The notes under the pieces are model-generated. The model searched no databases, had not been told where the DNA came from, and saw nothing but the letters and a program-made list of their open reading frames with translations. Shown here in pieces: positions 34,543 through 44,838 of a stretch of 64,000 nucleotides of DNA. The translations under genes were made by a program, and so were the position numbers. Positions within the stretch are counted from its first letter, which is position 1. Each line of letters opens with the position of its first letter. This DNA is from Burkholderia sp. Nafp2/4-1b (GTDB taxonomy: Bacteria > Pseudomonadota > Gammaproteobacteria > Burkholderiales > Burkholderiaceae): the NCBI RefSeq assembly GCF_003635165.1, contig NZ_ML058605.1:295894-359893 (forward strand), in the 5' to 3' direction.

Positions 34543-34956
34543 ATGAACCCCAACCGCCTGAACGATCTCGGCGCGACGCTGCTGCGTGTCGCGCTCGGTG
34601 TGCTGTATCTCGCGCACGTCGCGCAGAAGGTATTCGTCTTCACATTGCCCGGCACCGCGCAGTTCTTCGCGTCGATCGGCCTGCCCGGCTGGCTCGCGTA
34701 CGTGACGGCCTTCGTCGAGCTGGCCGGCGGCCTCGCGCTGCTGGCGGGCTTCCGCGTGCGCGTCGCCGCGCTCGTGCTGCTGCCGTTCATGCTCGGCGCG
34801 GTGGCCGCGCATCTGCCGAACGGCTGGGGCTTCGCGTCGCCGCATGGCGGTTGGGAATACCCGGCGTTCTGGGCCGTCACGCTCGCCGTGCAGGCGCTGC
34901 TGGGCGGCGGCGCGTTCACGCTGGGCAGCCCGCGCGCCGCGCCGCGCGCCGCATAA
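34543..34956 (+). CDS. DoxX-family membrane protein
   Basis: A 137-residue protein with four membrane segments (about 10-28, 45-68, 72-92, 108-128) and the DoxX patterns ATLLRVALGVLYLAHV, FVELAGGLALLAGF and RVRVAALVLLPFMLGAV. The family includes quinol-oxidase-associated and thiol/redox-related inner-membrane proteins; the specific role here is not known. GAAGGA precedes the ATG at 34543. It has its own upstream region and ends before a long hairpin, so it is probably transcribed alone. Confidence 0.88.
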   Translation: MNPNRLNDLGATLLRVALGVLYLAHVAQKVFVFTLPGTAQFFASIGLPGWLAYVTAFVELAGGLALLAGFRVRVAALVLLPFMLGAVAAHLPNGWGFASPHGGWEYPAFWAVTLAVQALLGGGAFTLGSPRAAPRAA

Positions 34957-35036
34957 AAGGAGGTAGCCATCGGCGCAACCCGTTCCGGTGAAACCCCGTT
35001 TGCCGATATCATCGCTCCCTGTATCCGCAATCGAGC

Positions 35037-35073
35037 GGCGCGTGCCACGCGGCACGCGCCGCGCGGCTTTTTC
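35037..35073 (+). terminator. stem-loop between doxX-like gene and parA
   Basis: Perfect 10-bp stem GGCGCGTGCC, ACGC, GGCACGCGCC with TTTTT 8 nt later. It is either the terminator of the upstream gene or a leader hairpin of parA, whose ribosome site CGGGGGA begins right after the T-run. Confidence 0.5.
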
Positions 35074-35083
35074 GGGGGAATTC

Positions 35084-35743
35084 ATGACGGTCATCGTGGT
35101 GGCGAATCCGAAGGGTGGCGTAGGCAAGAGCACGCTGTCCACCAATCTTGCCGGCTATTTCGCGGCGCAGGGCGCGTGGGTCGCGCTCGCCGATCTGGAC
35201 CGGCAGCAGTCCGCGCATGCGTGGCTCGACCTGCGCCCGGCCGGCCTGCCGGCGATCGAAGCGTGGGAGCTCGATCCCGACGCGCCGTCGAAGCCGCCGC
35301 GCGGCCTCGAATATGCGGTGATCGACACACCGGCCGGCCTGCACGGCAACCGGCTCAACGTCGCGCTGCAGCTTGCCGACAAGGTGATCGTGCCGCTGCA
35401 GCCGTCGATGTTCGATATTCTCGCGACCCAGCAGTTTCTGGAGCGCCTCGCTGGCGAGAAGGCCGTGCGCAAGGGCAGTGTCGAGGTGGGGATCGTCGGG
35501 ATGCGGGTCGACGCGCGCACGCGCTCGTCCGACCAGCTGCATCGTTTCGTCGAAGGGCTCGGGCTGCCGGTGCTCGGCTACGTGCGCGACACGCAGAACT
35601 ACGTGCAGATCGCCGCGCACGGCCTGACGCTGTGGGACGTCGCGAAGAGCCGCGTCGACAAGGATCTCGAACAGTGGCGGCCGATCGTCGAATGGGCCGA
35701 GCGTCGCGCGCCGAAGGCGGAGAAGGTCGCGAAGGCGTCCTGA
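35084..35743 (+). CDS. orphan ParA-family ATPase
   Basis: A 219-residue deviant-Walker ATPase. NPKGGVGKST is at 8-17, the second motif ADLDRQQSAHAWL is at about 36-48, and IDTPAGLHGN follows. The sequence is complete for the short MinD/ParA type without an N-terminal HTH. No parB or centromere-like repeat is next to it, so it is not the chromosomal parAB pair; such orphans position protein or plasmid cargo in other bacteria. ATG at 35084. Bordered by stem-loops on both sides, so a single-gene unit. Confidence 0.88.
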   Translation: MTVIVVANPKGGVGKSTLSTNLAGYFAAQGAWVALADLDRQQSAHAWLDLRPAGLPAIEAWELDPDAPSKPPRGLEYAVIDTPAGLHGNRLNVALQLADKVIVPLQPSMFDILATQQFLERLAGEKAVRKGSVEVGIVGMRVDARTRSSDQLHRFVEGLGLPVLGYVRDTQNYVQIAAHGLTLWDVAKSRVDKDLEQWRPIVEWAERRAPKAEKVAKAS

Positions 35744-35795
35744 CGCGCGCGCCGGCCGAGCCGCAGACGGCGAGCGCGCGACGAATTCCGTCAAA

Positions 35796-35842
35796 GACGA
35801 AGGGCCTGATCCGACATCGTGCCGGATCAGGCCCTTCGTTCC
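35796..35842. terminator. bidirectional terminator parA/panD
   Basis: Perfect 16-bp stem (35799-35814 with 35823-35838, core GAAGGGCCTGATCC) with 8-nt loop between convergent parA and panD. A-rich and T-containing flanks on each side. Confidence 0.85.
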
Positions 35843-35946
35843 TACACCGGCCGTGCGGCTGCGCGGCTGCCCCCGCCACGGCGCGCGACGCGCGACGCGC
35901 CGCGGCAGCGATCCGGCGTGTCACCCCGCGCCGGCCGCCGCGTGGA

Positions 35947-36336
35947 TCAGGTCCAGTTCTGCGTCGGCACGTGATCGCGGTGGCCCTTGATCTTGTTGTT
36001 GCCTTCGTCGATGAACACGAGCTTCGGCTTCCAGCCGGCCTGCAGCTCGGCTTCGTCGACCATCGCGAAGGCCGCGATGATCACGAGGTCGCCCAGTTGC
36101 GCGCGGCGCGCGGCCGAGCCGTTCAGCGAAATCATCCCGCTGCCGCGCTCGCCCTTGATCGCATACGTCGAGAAGCGCTCGCCGTTGTTGATGTTCCAGA
36201 TGTCGATCCGTTCGTTTTCGATGAGGCCGGCCGCTTCGAGCAGGTCTTCGTCGATCGCGCACGAGCCTTCGTAATGCAGCTCGCAGTGCGTGACGGCCGC
36301 GCGATGGATCTTCGATTTGAGCATATGGCGCTGCAT
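35947..36336 (-). CDS. panD: aspartate 1-decarboxylase PanD
   Basis: A 129-residue pyruvoyl enzyme that makes beta-alanine from aspartate. The self-cleavage site is Gly24-Ser25 in YEGSCAID; other family blocks are [28 protein letters not shown] and [16 protein letters not shown]. The product is the co-substrate of PanC, encoded just upstream on the same strand (42 bp gap), so panC-panD form a pantothenate pair. Normal length. Confidence 0.95.
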   Translation of the reverse strand: MQRHMLKSKIHRAAVTHCELHYEGSCAIDEDLLEAAGLIENERIDIWNINNGERFSTYAIKGERGSGMISLNGSAARRAQLGDLVIIAAFAMVDEAELQAGWKPKLVFIDEGNNKIKGHRDHVPTQNWT

Positions 36337-36378
36337 GGGTATCTCCGTGATGCGTGAGAGGCGAGGGCGGGCGGCCCG

Positions 36379-37488
<1,110 letters not shown>

Positions 37489-38361
37489 TTACGCGGGCAG
37501 GTACGCGAGGCGCACGTAGATCGGCGCGAACGGCTCGGGCTGGGTGATCTCGACGAGCGATTCGCGCGCGAGTTCGAGCATCGCGATGAAGTTCACGACG
37601 ACGACCGGCACGCCGCGCGACGTGTCGAACAGGTCGGCGAACTCCATGAAACGCGCGTTCTGCAGCTTGCGCAGGATCAGGCTCATGTGTTCGCGCACCG
37701 ACAGCTCCTCGCGGGAGATCTTGTGGTGCTGGACGAGCTTCGCGCGCTTGAGCACGTCGGCCCACGCGGCGCGCAGGTCGTCGGAGTCGACGTCCGGAAA
37801 GCGCGGCGTGATGCTCTGCTCGATGTAGACCTCCGCGCGCAGGAAGTCGCGGCCGAGCTGCGGCAGCTGGTCGAGGCGCTGCGCGGCGAGCTTCATCTGC
37901 TCGTATTCGAGCAGGCGGCGCACGAGTTCCGCGCGCGGATCCTCGGCTTCCTCGCCGGTATCGGCCTTCTTGACCGGCAGCAGCATCCGCGACTTGATCT
38001 CGATCAGCATCGCGGCCATCAGCAGGTATTCGGCCGCCAGCTCGAGGTTCGACGTGCGGATCTGGTCGACGTAACCCAGATACTGCGCGGTGACCTGCGC
38101 CATCGGGATGTCGAGCACGTTGAAGTTCTGCTTGCGGATCAGGTACAGCAGCAGGTCGAGCGGGCCTTCGAACGTCTCGAGGAACACCTCGAGCGCGTCG
38201 GGCGGGATGTAGAGATCCTGCGGCAGCTTGAAGAGCGGCTCGCCGTACAGGCGTGCAAACGCCGCGACACCGTCGACCGTGTCGGGCGTCGAATCGGCGC
38301 CCGCGGGCGCGGCGATCGCGTCGTCCTGCCGGGCGGCGCTGGCCTCGTCGGCGGCGCTCAC
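37489..38361 (-). CDS. scpA: segregation and condensation protein ScpA
   Basis: A 290-residue kleisin. The signature FEGPLDLLLYLIRKQNFNVLDIPMAQVTAQYL starts at about residue 65 (FEGPLDLLLYLI shown), followed by ELAAEYLLMAAMLIEIKSR and a C-terminal winged-helix region. An extra 35-residue acidic N-terminal tail is present. It bridges SMC heads with ScpB; neither smc nor scpB is in the window. The start is GTG at 38361, 4 bp after the DUF3460 stop, without a clear ribosome site, so translation is probably coupled. Confidence 0.92.
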   Translation of the reverse strand: MSAADEASAARQDDAIAAPAGADSTPDTVDGVAAFARLYGEPLFKLPQDLYIPPDALEVFLETFEGPLDLLLYLIRKQNFNVLDIPMAQVTAQYLGYVDQIRTSNLELAAEYLLMAAMLIEIKSRMLLPVKKADTGEEAEDPRAELVRRLLEYEQMKLAAQRLDQLPQLGRDFLRAEVYIEQSITPRFPDVDSDDLRAAWADVLKRAKLVQHHKISREELSVREHMSLILRKLQNARFMEFADLFDTSRGVPVVVVNFIAMLELARESLVEITQPEPFAPIYVRLAYLPA

Positions 38362-38365
38362 GTCG

Positions 38366-38554
38366 TCAGAAGTTCTGGTAATAGACGTAGGACGTTTGCT
38401 TCACGCGCGATTCCTGCTGCTCGGCGCGCTCGTCGAGGTCGATCGGCTGCTTGTCCCACAGCAGGGAACGGCCCTTGCGCTGCTCTTCTTCGAGCGTCGG
38501 CTTCTGTTGCTTGAGCTGGTTCAGGAATTGCGTGACGTCGGACTGGTACGGCAT
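38366..38554 (-). CDS. DUF3460 family small protein
   Basis: A 62-residue soluble protein, MPYQSDVTQFLNQLKQQKP at the start and VKQTSYVYYQNF at the end, highly charged with a helical middle. It belongs to a small family (DUF3460) typical of betaproteobacteria, usually just before scpA. Spacing to scpA is 4 bp. Function unknown; the fixed position suggests a link to chromosome condensation or simple translational coupling. The 263-bp gap to tamA holds the divergent promoters and no gene. Confidence 0.85.
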   Translation of the reverse strand: MPYQSDVTQFLNQLKQQKPTLEEEQRKGRSLLWDKQPIDLDERAEQQESRVKQTSYVYYQNF

Positions 38555-38817
38555 GGCTTGGCTTTCCGTTTCGGGCGGCGCACGATGCGCCGGATTCGCG
38601 ATGGCGGGATTTTACCGCATCGCGGGGAACAGCCGGCGGCAATCGCGCGTCGAATCCGCTGGTCGGCGCGTGCGGCGCGGCCGGCCGGGGTCACCCGCAT
38701 CGTTGCGCGCAAGCGTCACGCACGCGCCAAAGCGGTGTCCGCGCGGGCAGGCCCGCCGCCCTGTGGTCAAATACAGGGTTTTCCACGAAACCAAGACAAC
38801 CGAGGGCGAGGTCATAT

Positions 38818-40635
38818 TTGGCGGGTCAGGCGAACCAGCAAGCACCAACGGCGCATGAAGCGAGGGCCCGTCATCCCGGCCGCCGCGCGCGGCGCGGCGC
38901 GCGTGCGGCGGCGCGGGCCGCCGTCGTGGGCTGCCTCGCCGCGTTCGTCGCGCTGCCGGCCTACGCGAAGTACGACGTCGACATCGACGCGCCGCGCTCG
39001 ATCCGCAAGCTCCTGAAGGCTCATCTCGACATCGCGCGCTTCGCGAAGCGCGACGACATCAGCGACGACCAGTTCGACTTCCTCGTGACCGCCACGCCGC
39101 AGCAGGTGCGCGACCTGACCGCGACGGCCGGCTATTTCTCGCCGATCGTGCGCACCGACGTGCGCACCCGCGACGGCCGGCGCGACGTGCGTGTGGCGGT
39201 CGACCCGGGGCCGCAGACCGTCGTGTCGACGGTCGACCTGACGTTCAAGGGCCCCGTCGACACCGAGGATCCGAAGCAGGAAGCCGCGACCCGCTTCGCG
39301 TTCTCGCTGAAGCCGGGCGACCCGTTCACGCAGTCCGACTGGGATGGCGCGAAGGGCGCGGCGCTCAGGCAACTGCAGTCGCGCCGCTATCTCGGCGCGA
39401 AGATCACGTCGTCGGAGGCGCGCATCGATCCGCGCACGCAGCGCGCGACGCTGGCCGTCACGTTCGACAGCGGCCCGACGTTTACGATCGGCAAGGTCGA
39501 TGTCGACGGCGTGCGCCGCTATCCGGAGAAGATCGTCACGAACGTCAATCCGCTGTCGGAAGGCGAGATCTACGACGCGCGGCGGATTACCGAACTGCAA
39601 CGGCAGCTGCAGAACACGCCGTACTACGCGAGCGTCGCGATCGACGTCGGCGACGATACGTCGAAGCCCGAGCTCACGCCCGTGCACGTGAAGGTCAGCG
39701 AGTTTCCGTACAACAGCATTCGGGGCGGCGTCGGCTATGCGACCGACACCGGCCCGCATGTGCAGGGCTCGTACACGTACCTCAATACGTTCGGCGCCGC
39801 CTGGCCGCTCACCGTGTCGGGCCGGGTCGACCAGATCCAGCAGTACGGGCAGGTCCAGCTGTCGATGCCGCCCGGCGCAAGAGGGTGGACCAACAGCGTG
39901 CTCGCGTCGTACACGAATACCAACGTGTCGGACACGCGCATCTACAGCGCGCGGGTCGGCGTGCAGCGCACGCGCACCGGTCAGTTCATCGACTATGCGT
40001 ATTCGCTGATGTACTACCAGGATCGGCTCGACCAGAACAGCGCGGGCCCGACCACGAGCCGCGCGCTGGTGCCGCAGTGGGCATGGACCCGCCGCAACGT
40101 CGACGATCCGCTGTTCCCGCGCTCCGGCAACCTGATCCACGCGGAAGCCGGCTTCGCGATCAAGGGCGTGCTGACCGACCAGACCTTCATCCGCGGGTAC
40201 GCGCGCGGCCAGCAGTACGTGCCGATCGGCCGGCGCGACCTGTTCGTGTTCCGCGCGGAGCTGGGCGGCGTGTTCACGAGCGGCAGCTCCAACGGCGTGC
40301 CGGCCTCGCTGCTGTTCCGCGCGGGCGGCTCGAACTCGGTGCGCGGCTACGGCTACCAGAGCATCGGCAACAACGTCGACGGCTCCGTGCTGCCGACCAA
40401 GTACCTGATGACCGGCACCGCCGAATACCAGCACTGGTTCAACCACGACTGGGGCGCCGCGACGTTCTTCGACATCGGCACCGCGACCGATGCGTGGGGC
40501 GAGCGCGTGTTCTATCCGGGCGTCGGCATCGGCGCGCGCTGGCGCAGCCCCGTCGGCCCGATCAACGTCGACGTCGCATACGGGCTGCGCAACCACAGCG
40601 TGCGCCCGTACCTGACGCTCGGCATCGCTTTCTGA
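38818..40635 (+). CDS. tamA: Omp85-family outer membrane protein TamA
   Basis: A 605-residue outer membrane barrel of the BamA/TamA family. A long Arg-rich n-region leads into the signal core VVGCLAAFVALPAYA, cleavage after about residue 50. POTRA-like domains fill about 60-265 (RAFTIGKVDVDGVRRYPEKI area) and the 16-strand barrel is 270-605, with FRAGGSNSVRGYGYQSIG as the conserved lid-lock motif and a terminal Phe. The start must be TTG at 38818 (GAGG 6 nt before); no ATG or earlier GTG exists in this frame. It partners TamB, encoded 28 bp on. Confidence 0.9.
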   Translation: MAGQANQQAPTAHEARARHPGRRARRGARAAARAAVVGCLAAFVALPAYAKYDVDIDAPRSIRKLLKAHLDIARFAKRDDISDDQFDFLVTATPQQVRDLTATAGYFSPIVRTDVRTRDGRRDVRVAVDPGPQTVVSTVDLTFKGPVDTEDPKQEAATRFAFSLKPGDPFTQSDWDGAKGAALRQLQSRRYLGAKITSSEARIDPRTQRATLAVTFDSGPTFTIGKVDVDGVRRYPEKIVTNVNPLSEGEIYDARRITELQRQLQNTPYYASVAIDVGDDTSKPELTPVHVKVSEFPYNSIRGGVGYATDTGPHVQGSYTYLNTFGAAWPLTVSGRVDQIQQYGQVQLSMPPGARGWTNSVLASYTNTNVSDTRIYSARVGVQRTRTGQFIDYAYSLMYYQDRLDQNSAGPTTSRALVPQWAWTRRNVDDPLFPRSGNLIHAEAGFAIKGVLTDQTFIRGYARGQQYVPIGRRDLFVFRAELGGVFTSGSSNGVPASLLFRAGGSNSVRGYGYQSIGNNVDGSVLPTKYLMTGTAEYQHWFNHDWGAATFFDIGTATDAWGERVFYPGVGIGARWRSPVGPINVDVAYGLRNHSVRPYLTLGIAF

Positions 40636-40663
40636 CCTTGTTGCCCGACCCACGACGAATCGC

Positions 40664-43600
40664 ATGACGAAGGACCCGAACGACACGCCGCCGCCCGACG
40701 CTCCGGACTCGCCCGAACGCACGCCCGACGTGCCGCCGCGCGCGGCGCGGCGCGGGCGCGCGGGCCGGATCGTCGCATGGACCCTCGCGACGGTCGTGCT
40801 GCTCGCGGTGCTGGCGGTCGGGCTCGTGCTGGCCGCCGCGACGAGCGAGCGCGGCACGCGGCTCGCGTGGCAGACGGCGGTGCGCGTGCTGGGCGGGCGG
40901 CTCACGGGCACGCTGGAAGGCGGCGCGCTCGCGACCGGCGTGCGGCTGCGCGGTTTCGCGTGGACGAGCCCCGGCGGCGCCGGCACCGAAGTGCGGATCG
41001 ACCGGCTCGACGGCCGCTGGGCGCTGACGCGCGCGCCGTGGCGGCTGTCGGTCGCGTATCTGCGCGCGGGCACGATCGACGTGCGCATCGCGCCGGGGCC
41101 GTCGAAGCCGGCCACGGCGCCGCAGGACCTGAGCCTGCCGCTGCAACTGCGGATCGACGACCTGCGCGTCGATCACCTGGCGATCCACGAAGGCGCGTCG
41201 ACGACGCAGCTCGACCATCTCGCGCTGAACGGCCGCAGCGACGGCCGCCACCACGAACTCGCGCTCGACAGCGTCGACACGCCGTACGGCGCGCTGACCG
41301 CGCGCGCGAAGCTCGACGGCGTGAAGCCGTTCGCGCTGACGGGCACCGCGACCTACGTCGGCAAGCTTGCCGACGAACCGGTCAATGCGAGCGCGAACGT
41401 GTCGGGGTCGCTCGAAGCGCTCGTCGCCGACGTCTCCGCGAGCGGGATGAAGCTGAACGGGCGCGCGCACGTCGAGGCCGCGCCGTTCGGCGCGGTGCCG
41501 CTCACGCGCGCATCGCTCGTGTTCGATCACGTGAACCCGCAGGCGCTGTCGCCCGGCGCGCCGGCCGCCGATCTCGCGGTGCGTGCGGAGTTGGCGCCCG
41601 TCACCGCGCCGGCCGGCGCCACACCGGCGAAGGGCTTTGCCGTGACCGGCCCGGTGTCGATCGTCAATGCGAAACCCGGCACGCTTGGCGAGCATCTGCT
41701 GCCGGTCGTCGACGCGCATGCGACCGTGAACCTCGACGCGCACGCGCAGCGGATCGACGGCCTCGCGCTCAAGCTGATCCGCGACGGCAGCGTGGCCGGC
41801 AGCGGCACGCTGACCGGCGGCAAGGGGCGCTTCGACCTGAAGGTCGCGAACCTCGACCTCAATGCGTTCGTCGCCGAATTGCGGCCGATGCGTCTGGGCG
41901 GTCCGCTTGGCGTGACGCTCGCCGGCGACGTGACGACCGTCGACTTCGACCTGAACGATCCGAAGCTCGCGCTCGGCGCGCGTGCGAAGGTCGCGCTGAC
42001 GCACGAGCAGACGGTGCTGTCCGACGCGCGCGTGACGGCGGGCAAGGGCCGCATCGACCTGACCGGCGTGTTCCGTCACGATGCGCATTCGAGCTACGAC
42101 GCGAAGGCGACGCTGACCGCGTTCGATCCGCTGCTGCTCGCTGCGATGGGCGGCGCGCCGAATGCAGGTAGCGGCAAGCCGACCGCGCAGGGAACTGCAA
42201 AGGGTGCTGCGAAAGCGGCTCCAAAGCCGGTGAAGACCGCGGCCAAGGCGCCGGCCAAGCACGGCGAGACGCGCGTGTCGGGCACGCTGACGGCCTCGGG
42301 CGCATTCGCGCCGCAGCTGTCGACGAAGGCGACCTTCAAGCTCGGCGACAGCCTCTACGACGGCGTGCCGCTGACGGGCGCCGGCGTCGTGCAGCTCGTC
42401 GGCACGCGGATCCTGCCGAGCAACGCGACGCTGTCGATCGCGGGCAACCATGTCGATCTGCGCGGCAGTTTCGGCGCGCCGGGCGACCGGCTGCGCTTCG
42501 TCGTCGACGCGCCGGAGCTCGAGCGGCTCGGCTTCGGCATGCAGGGGCTCGTGCAGGCGCAGGGCGACCTGACCGGCAGCTTCGCGCATCCGAACGTGAC
42601 GGCCACCTACAAGGCCCAGCACGTCGTGATCGGCTCGAACCGGATCGGCGTCGCGCAGGGCCGCGCCGACATCCGCGACGGCGCCAACGGCGCGCTCGTG
42701 TTCACGGCCGATGCCACCGACGTCGCGCTCGGCTCGCTGCAGTTGAAATCGCTGCGCGCGAACCTCGACGGCACGCGCGCGAAACACACGCTCGACGCGT
42801 CGGCGCTCGGGATGGCCGGCGGCCGCGTGATCGACCTGACGCTCGCGGCGAACGGCGGCGTGGTCGAGAGCCGCGACGGGATGCGCTGGGACGGCACCGT
42901 CACGCGTCTCGCGAACCGCGGCACGCCGTCGGTCGCGCTGCAGTCGCCGCTCGCGGTGTCGGCCGGCGCCGGCCGCGTGACGCTCGGCGCGACGCGGCTC
43001 ACGCTCGAAGGCGCGGCGATCGACCTGAAGTCGTTCGTGTTCGATCACGGCCAGATGCGCTCGGCCGGCACCGTGCGCGATGCATCGGTCGCGCGGTTCC
43101 TCGAGGTCCGCCAGGCGCTCACGGGCCAGCGGCCGCCGGTGCGTACCGACGTCGTGCTCGATGCCGACTGGGACTTCTCGCTCGGCGCGAACGCGACCGG
43201 CTACGTGCAGGTGAAGCGGCGCGGCGGCGACGTGACGATCGAGACCGGGCGCGGGATCGCGTCGCTCGGATTGACCGACCTGTCCGCGCGCGCGAGCTTC
43301 GTGCCCGGCAATCGGCTCAACGTGGTGGCGCTCGCGAAGGCGAACCGGGTCGGCAAGCTCGACGCGAACGTGACCGTGCCGTTCGCGCTGCGCGACGGCG
43401 TGTTCGGCGTCGTCGACGACGGCCCGCTGTCGGGCCGCATCGACGCCGACATCCCGTCGCTGAAGGCGACCGGCAACCTGTTCGGGCCGAGCTACCTGCT
43501 CGGCGGGCGCGCGGCGCTGAACCTGACGATCGCGGGCACGCCGGTCAAGCCGAACGTGTCCGGGATGCTGACGGGCGACGACCTGTCGGCGACGCTCGTC

Positions 43601-44758
43601 GACCAGGGCGTGCAGCTGAAGGACGGCATCGTGCGCGTGAAGCTCGCGGAGAACCTCGTCGAATTCCAGCAGGTCGAGTTCCGCGGCGGCGACGGCACGC
43701 TGCGCGCGATCGGTCGCGTGCGGCTCGACGGCGAGGCGCCGGACCTGACCGCGAGCATCGTCGCGGACAAGCTCGAGCTGTTCGCGGCACCGGACCGCAA
43801 GCTGTCGCTGACGGGCAAGGCGACCGTCGCGAACGACGGACCGCGCGGCGCGCTGTCGATCGACGGCAAGTTCGTCGTCGATCGCGCGCTGTTCGACCTG
43901 CCCGAGCAATCGGCGCCGCATCTGTCCGACGACGTCGTGATCGTGCGCCCGGACGGCACGGTGCGCGGCGACGTGCAGACGGGTACCGCGGCCGCGAAGC
44001 CGCAGAAGGTCGCCGACAAGCCGGCGCCGTCGCTCGCGCCGCGCGCGAACATCGACATCGGCCTCGGCAACGACTTCCGCTTCAAGGGCCACGGCGCGGA
44101 TCTCGGGCTGCGCGGCACGATCACCGTGATGAGCGCGCCGGGCGTGCCGCTGCGCGCGATCGGCAACGTGCGGGTGACGGAAGGGTCGACGTATACGTCG
44201 TTCGGCCGTAAGCTCGCGGTCGAGAACGGCTTCTTCACGTTCAACGGCCCGGTGTCGAATCCGGGCATCAACATCCTCGCGATGCGGCGCAACCAGGAGG
44301 TCGAGGCCGGCGTGCAGGTCACCGGCACGATCCAGTCGGCGACAGTCAAGCTCGTGTCCGAGCCGAACGTGACCGACAACGAGAAGCTGTCATGGCTGCT
44401 GTTCGGCCACGGCACCGACCAGGGCAACAACGTCGGCCAGCAGAACGCGATGACGGCCGCACTCGCGCTGCTCGGCAGCGCCACCGGCAAGCGCGTCGCG
44501 CAGAGCATCGGTCTCGACGAATTCTCGATCGGCCGCAGCGACGTCGGCCTGACGGATTCGCAGGTCGTGCAGATTTCGAAGGCGATCAACGAGCGCTTCG
44601 TGCTCGGCTACGAGCAAGGGCTGCAATCGGCCAGCAACGCGTTCAAGGCGACGATCAACCTGACGCGCTTCTGGTCGGTGTCCGCGTATGGCGGCACGTT
44701 CCAGGGTGTCGACCTCAACTACACGCGGCGTTTCGATCGCTGGTTCAGCCAGCGGTGA
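40664..44758 (+). CDS. tamB: translocation and assembly module protein TamB
   Basis: A 1364-residue AsmA-like bridge protein. One N-terminal membrane anchor (about 32-55, IVAWTLATVVLLAVLAVGLV) follows a Pro-rich cytoplasmic tail. A very long periplasmic beta-taco region follows. The C-terminal DUF490 domain begins at about 1000 and carries GVQVTGTIQSATVKLVSEP and DNEKLSWLLFGH, ending LNYTRRFDRWFSQR. A low-complexity Ala/Lys insert sits near residue 500-525 (KGAAKAAPKPVKTAAKAPAK). With TamA it helps insert some outer membrane proteins and may move phospholipids. Confidence 0.95.
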   Translation: MTKDPNDTPPPDAPDSPERTPDVPPRAARRGRAGRIVAWTLATVVLLAVLAVGLVLAAATSERGTRLAWQTAVRVLGGRLTGTLEGGALATGVRLRGFAWTSPGGAGTEVRIDRLDGRWALTRAPWRLSVAYLRAGTIDVRIAPGPSKPATAPQDLSLPLQLRIDDLRVDHLAIHEGASTTQLDHLALNGRSDGRHHELALDSVDTPYGALTARAKLDGVKPFALTGTATYVGKLADEPVNASANVSGSLEALVADVSASGMKLNGRAHVEAAPFGAVPLTRASLVFDHVNPQALSPGAPAADLAVRAELAPVTAPAGATPAKGFAVTGPVSIVNAKPGTLGEHLLPVVDAHATVNLDAHAQRIDGLALKLIRDGSVAGSGTLTGGKGRFDLKVANLDLNAFVAELRPMRLGGPLGVTLAGDVTTVDFDLNDPKLALGARAKVALTHEQTVLSDARVTAGKGRIDLTGVFRHDAHSSYDAKATLTAFDPLLLAAMGGAPNAGSGKPTAQGTAKGAAKAAPKPVKTAAKAPAKHGETRVSGTLTASGAFAPQLSTKATFKLGDSLYDGVPLTGAGVVQLVGTRILPSNATLSIAGNHVDLRGSFGAPGDRLRFVVDAPELERLGFGMQGLVQAQGDLTGSFAHPNVTATYKAQHVVIGSNRIGVAQGRADIRDGANGALVFTADATDVALGSLQLKSLRANLDGTRAKHTLDASALGMAGGRVIDLTLAANGGVVESRDGMRWDGTVTRLANRGTPSVALQSPLAVSAGAGRVTLGATRLTLEGAAIDLKSFVFDHGQMRSAGTVRDASVARFLEVRQALTGQRPPVRTDVVLDADWDFSLGANATGYVQVKRRGGDVTIETGRGIASLGLTDLSARASFVPGNRLNVVALAKANRVGKLDANVTVPFALRDGVFGVVDDGPLSGRIDADIPSLKATGNLFGPSYLLGGRAALNLTIAGTPVKPNVSGMLTGDDLSATLVDQGVQLKDGIVRVKLAENLVEFQQVEFRGGDGTLRAIGRVRLDGEAPDLTASIVADKLELFAAPDRKLSLTGKATVANDGPRGALSIDGKFVVDRALFDLPEQSAPHLSDDVVIVRPDGTVRGDVQTGTAAAKPQKVADKPAPSLAPRANIDIGLGNDFRFKGHGADLGLRGTITVMSAPGVPLRAIGNVRVTEGSTYTSFGRKLAVENGFFTFNGPVSNPGINILAMRRNQEVEAGVQVTGTIQSATVKLVSEPNVTDNEKLSWLLFGHGTDQGNNVGQQNAMTAALALLGSATGKRVAQSIGLDEFSIGRSDVGLTDSQVVQISKAINERFVLGYEQGLQSASNAFKATINLTRFWSVSAYGGTFQGVDLNYTRRFDRWFSQR

Positions 44759-44782
44759 CGGTGACGCGCCGCCGCGCGACGT

Positions 44783-44816
44783 AAAAAAGCCCCGCACGAC
44801 GTGCGGGGCTTCTTTG
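44783..44816. terminator. bidirectional terminator tamB/metG
   Basis: Stem AAGCCCCGCAC, GAC, GTGCGGGGCTT with AAAAAA before and TCTTT after, between the convergent tamB and metG genes. Confidence 0.92.
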
Positions 44817-44838
44817 TGCAGGCAGCGGCGGGCGCGGC

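Noticed and set aside
35084-35743. Plasmid or chromosomal partition locus
   Set aside because: No parB, no parS-like or iteron repeats, no replication gene.
40562-44092. Long minus-strand open frame opposite tamB
   Set aside because: Arg/Val/His-rich composition with no domain pattern; shadow of tamB, which has full family features.
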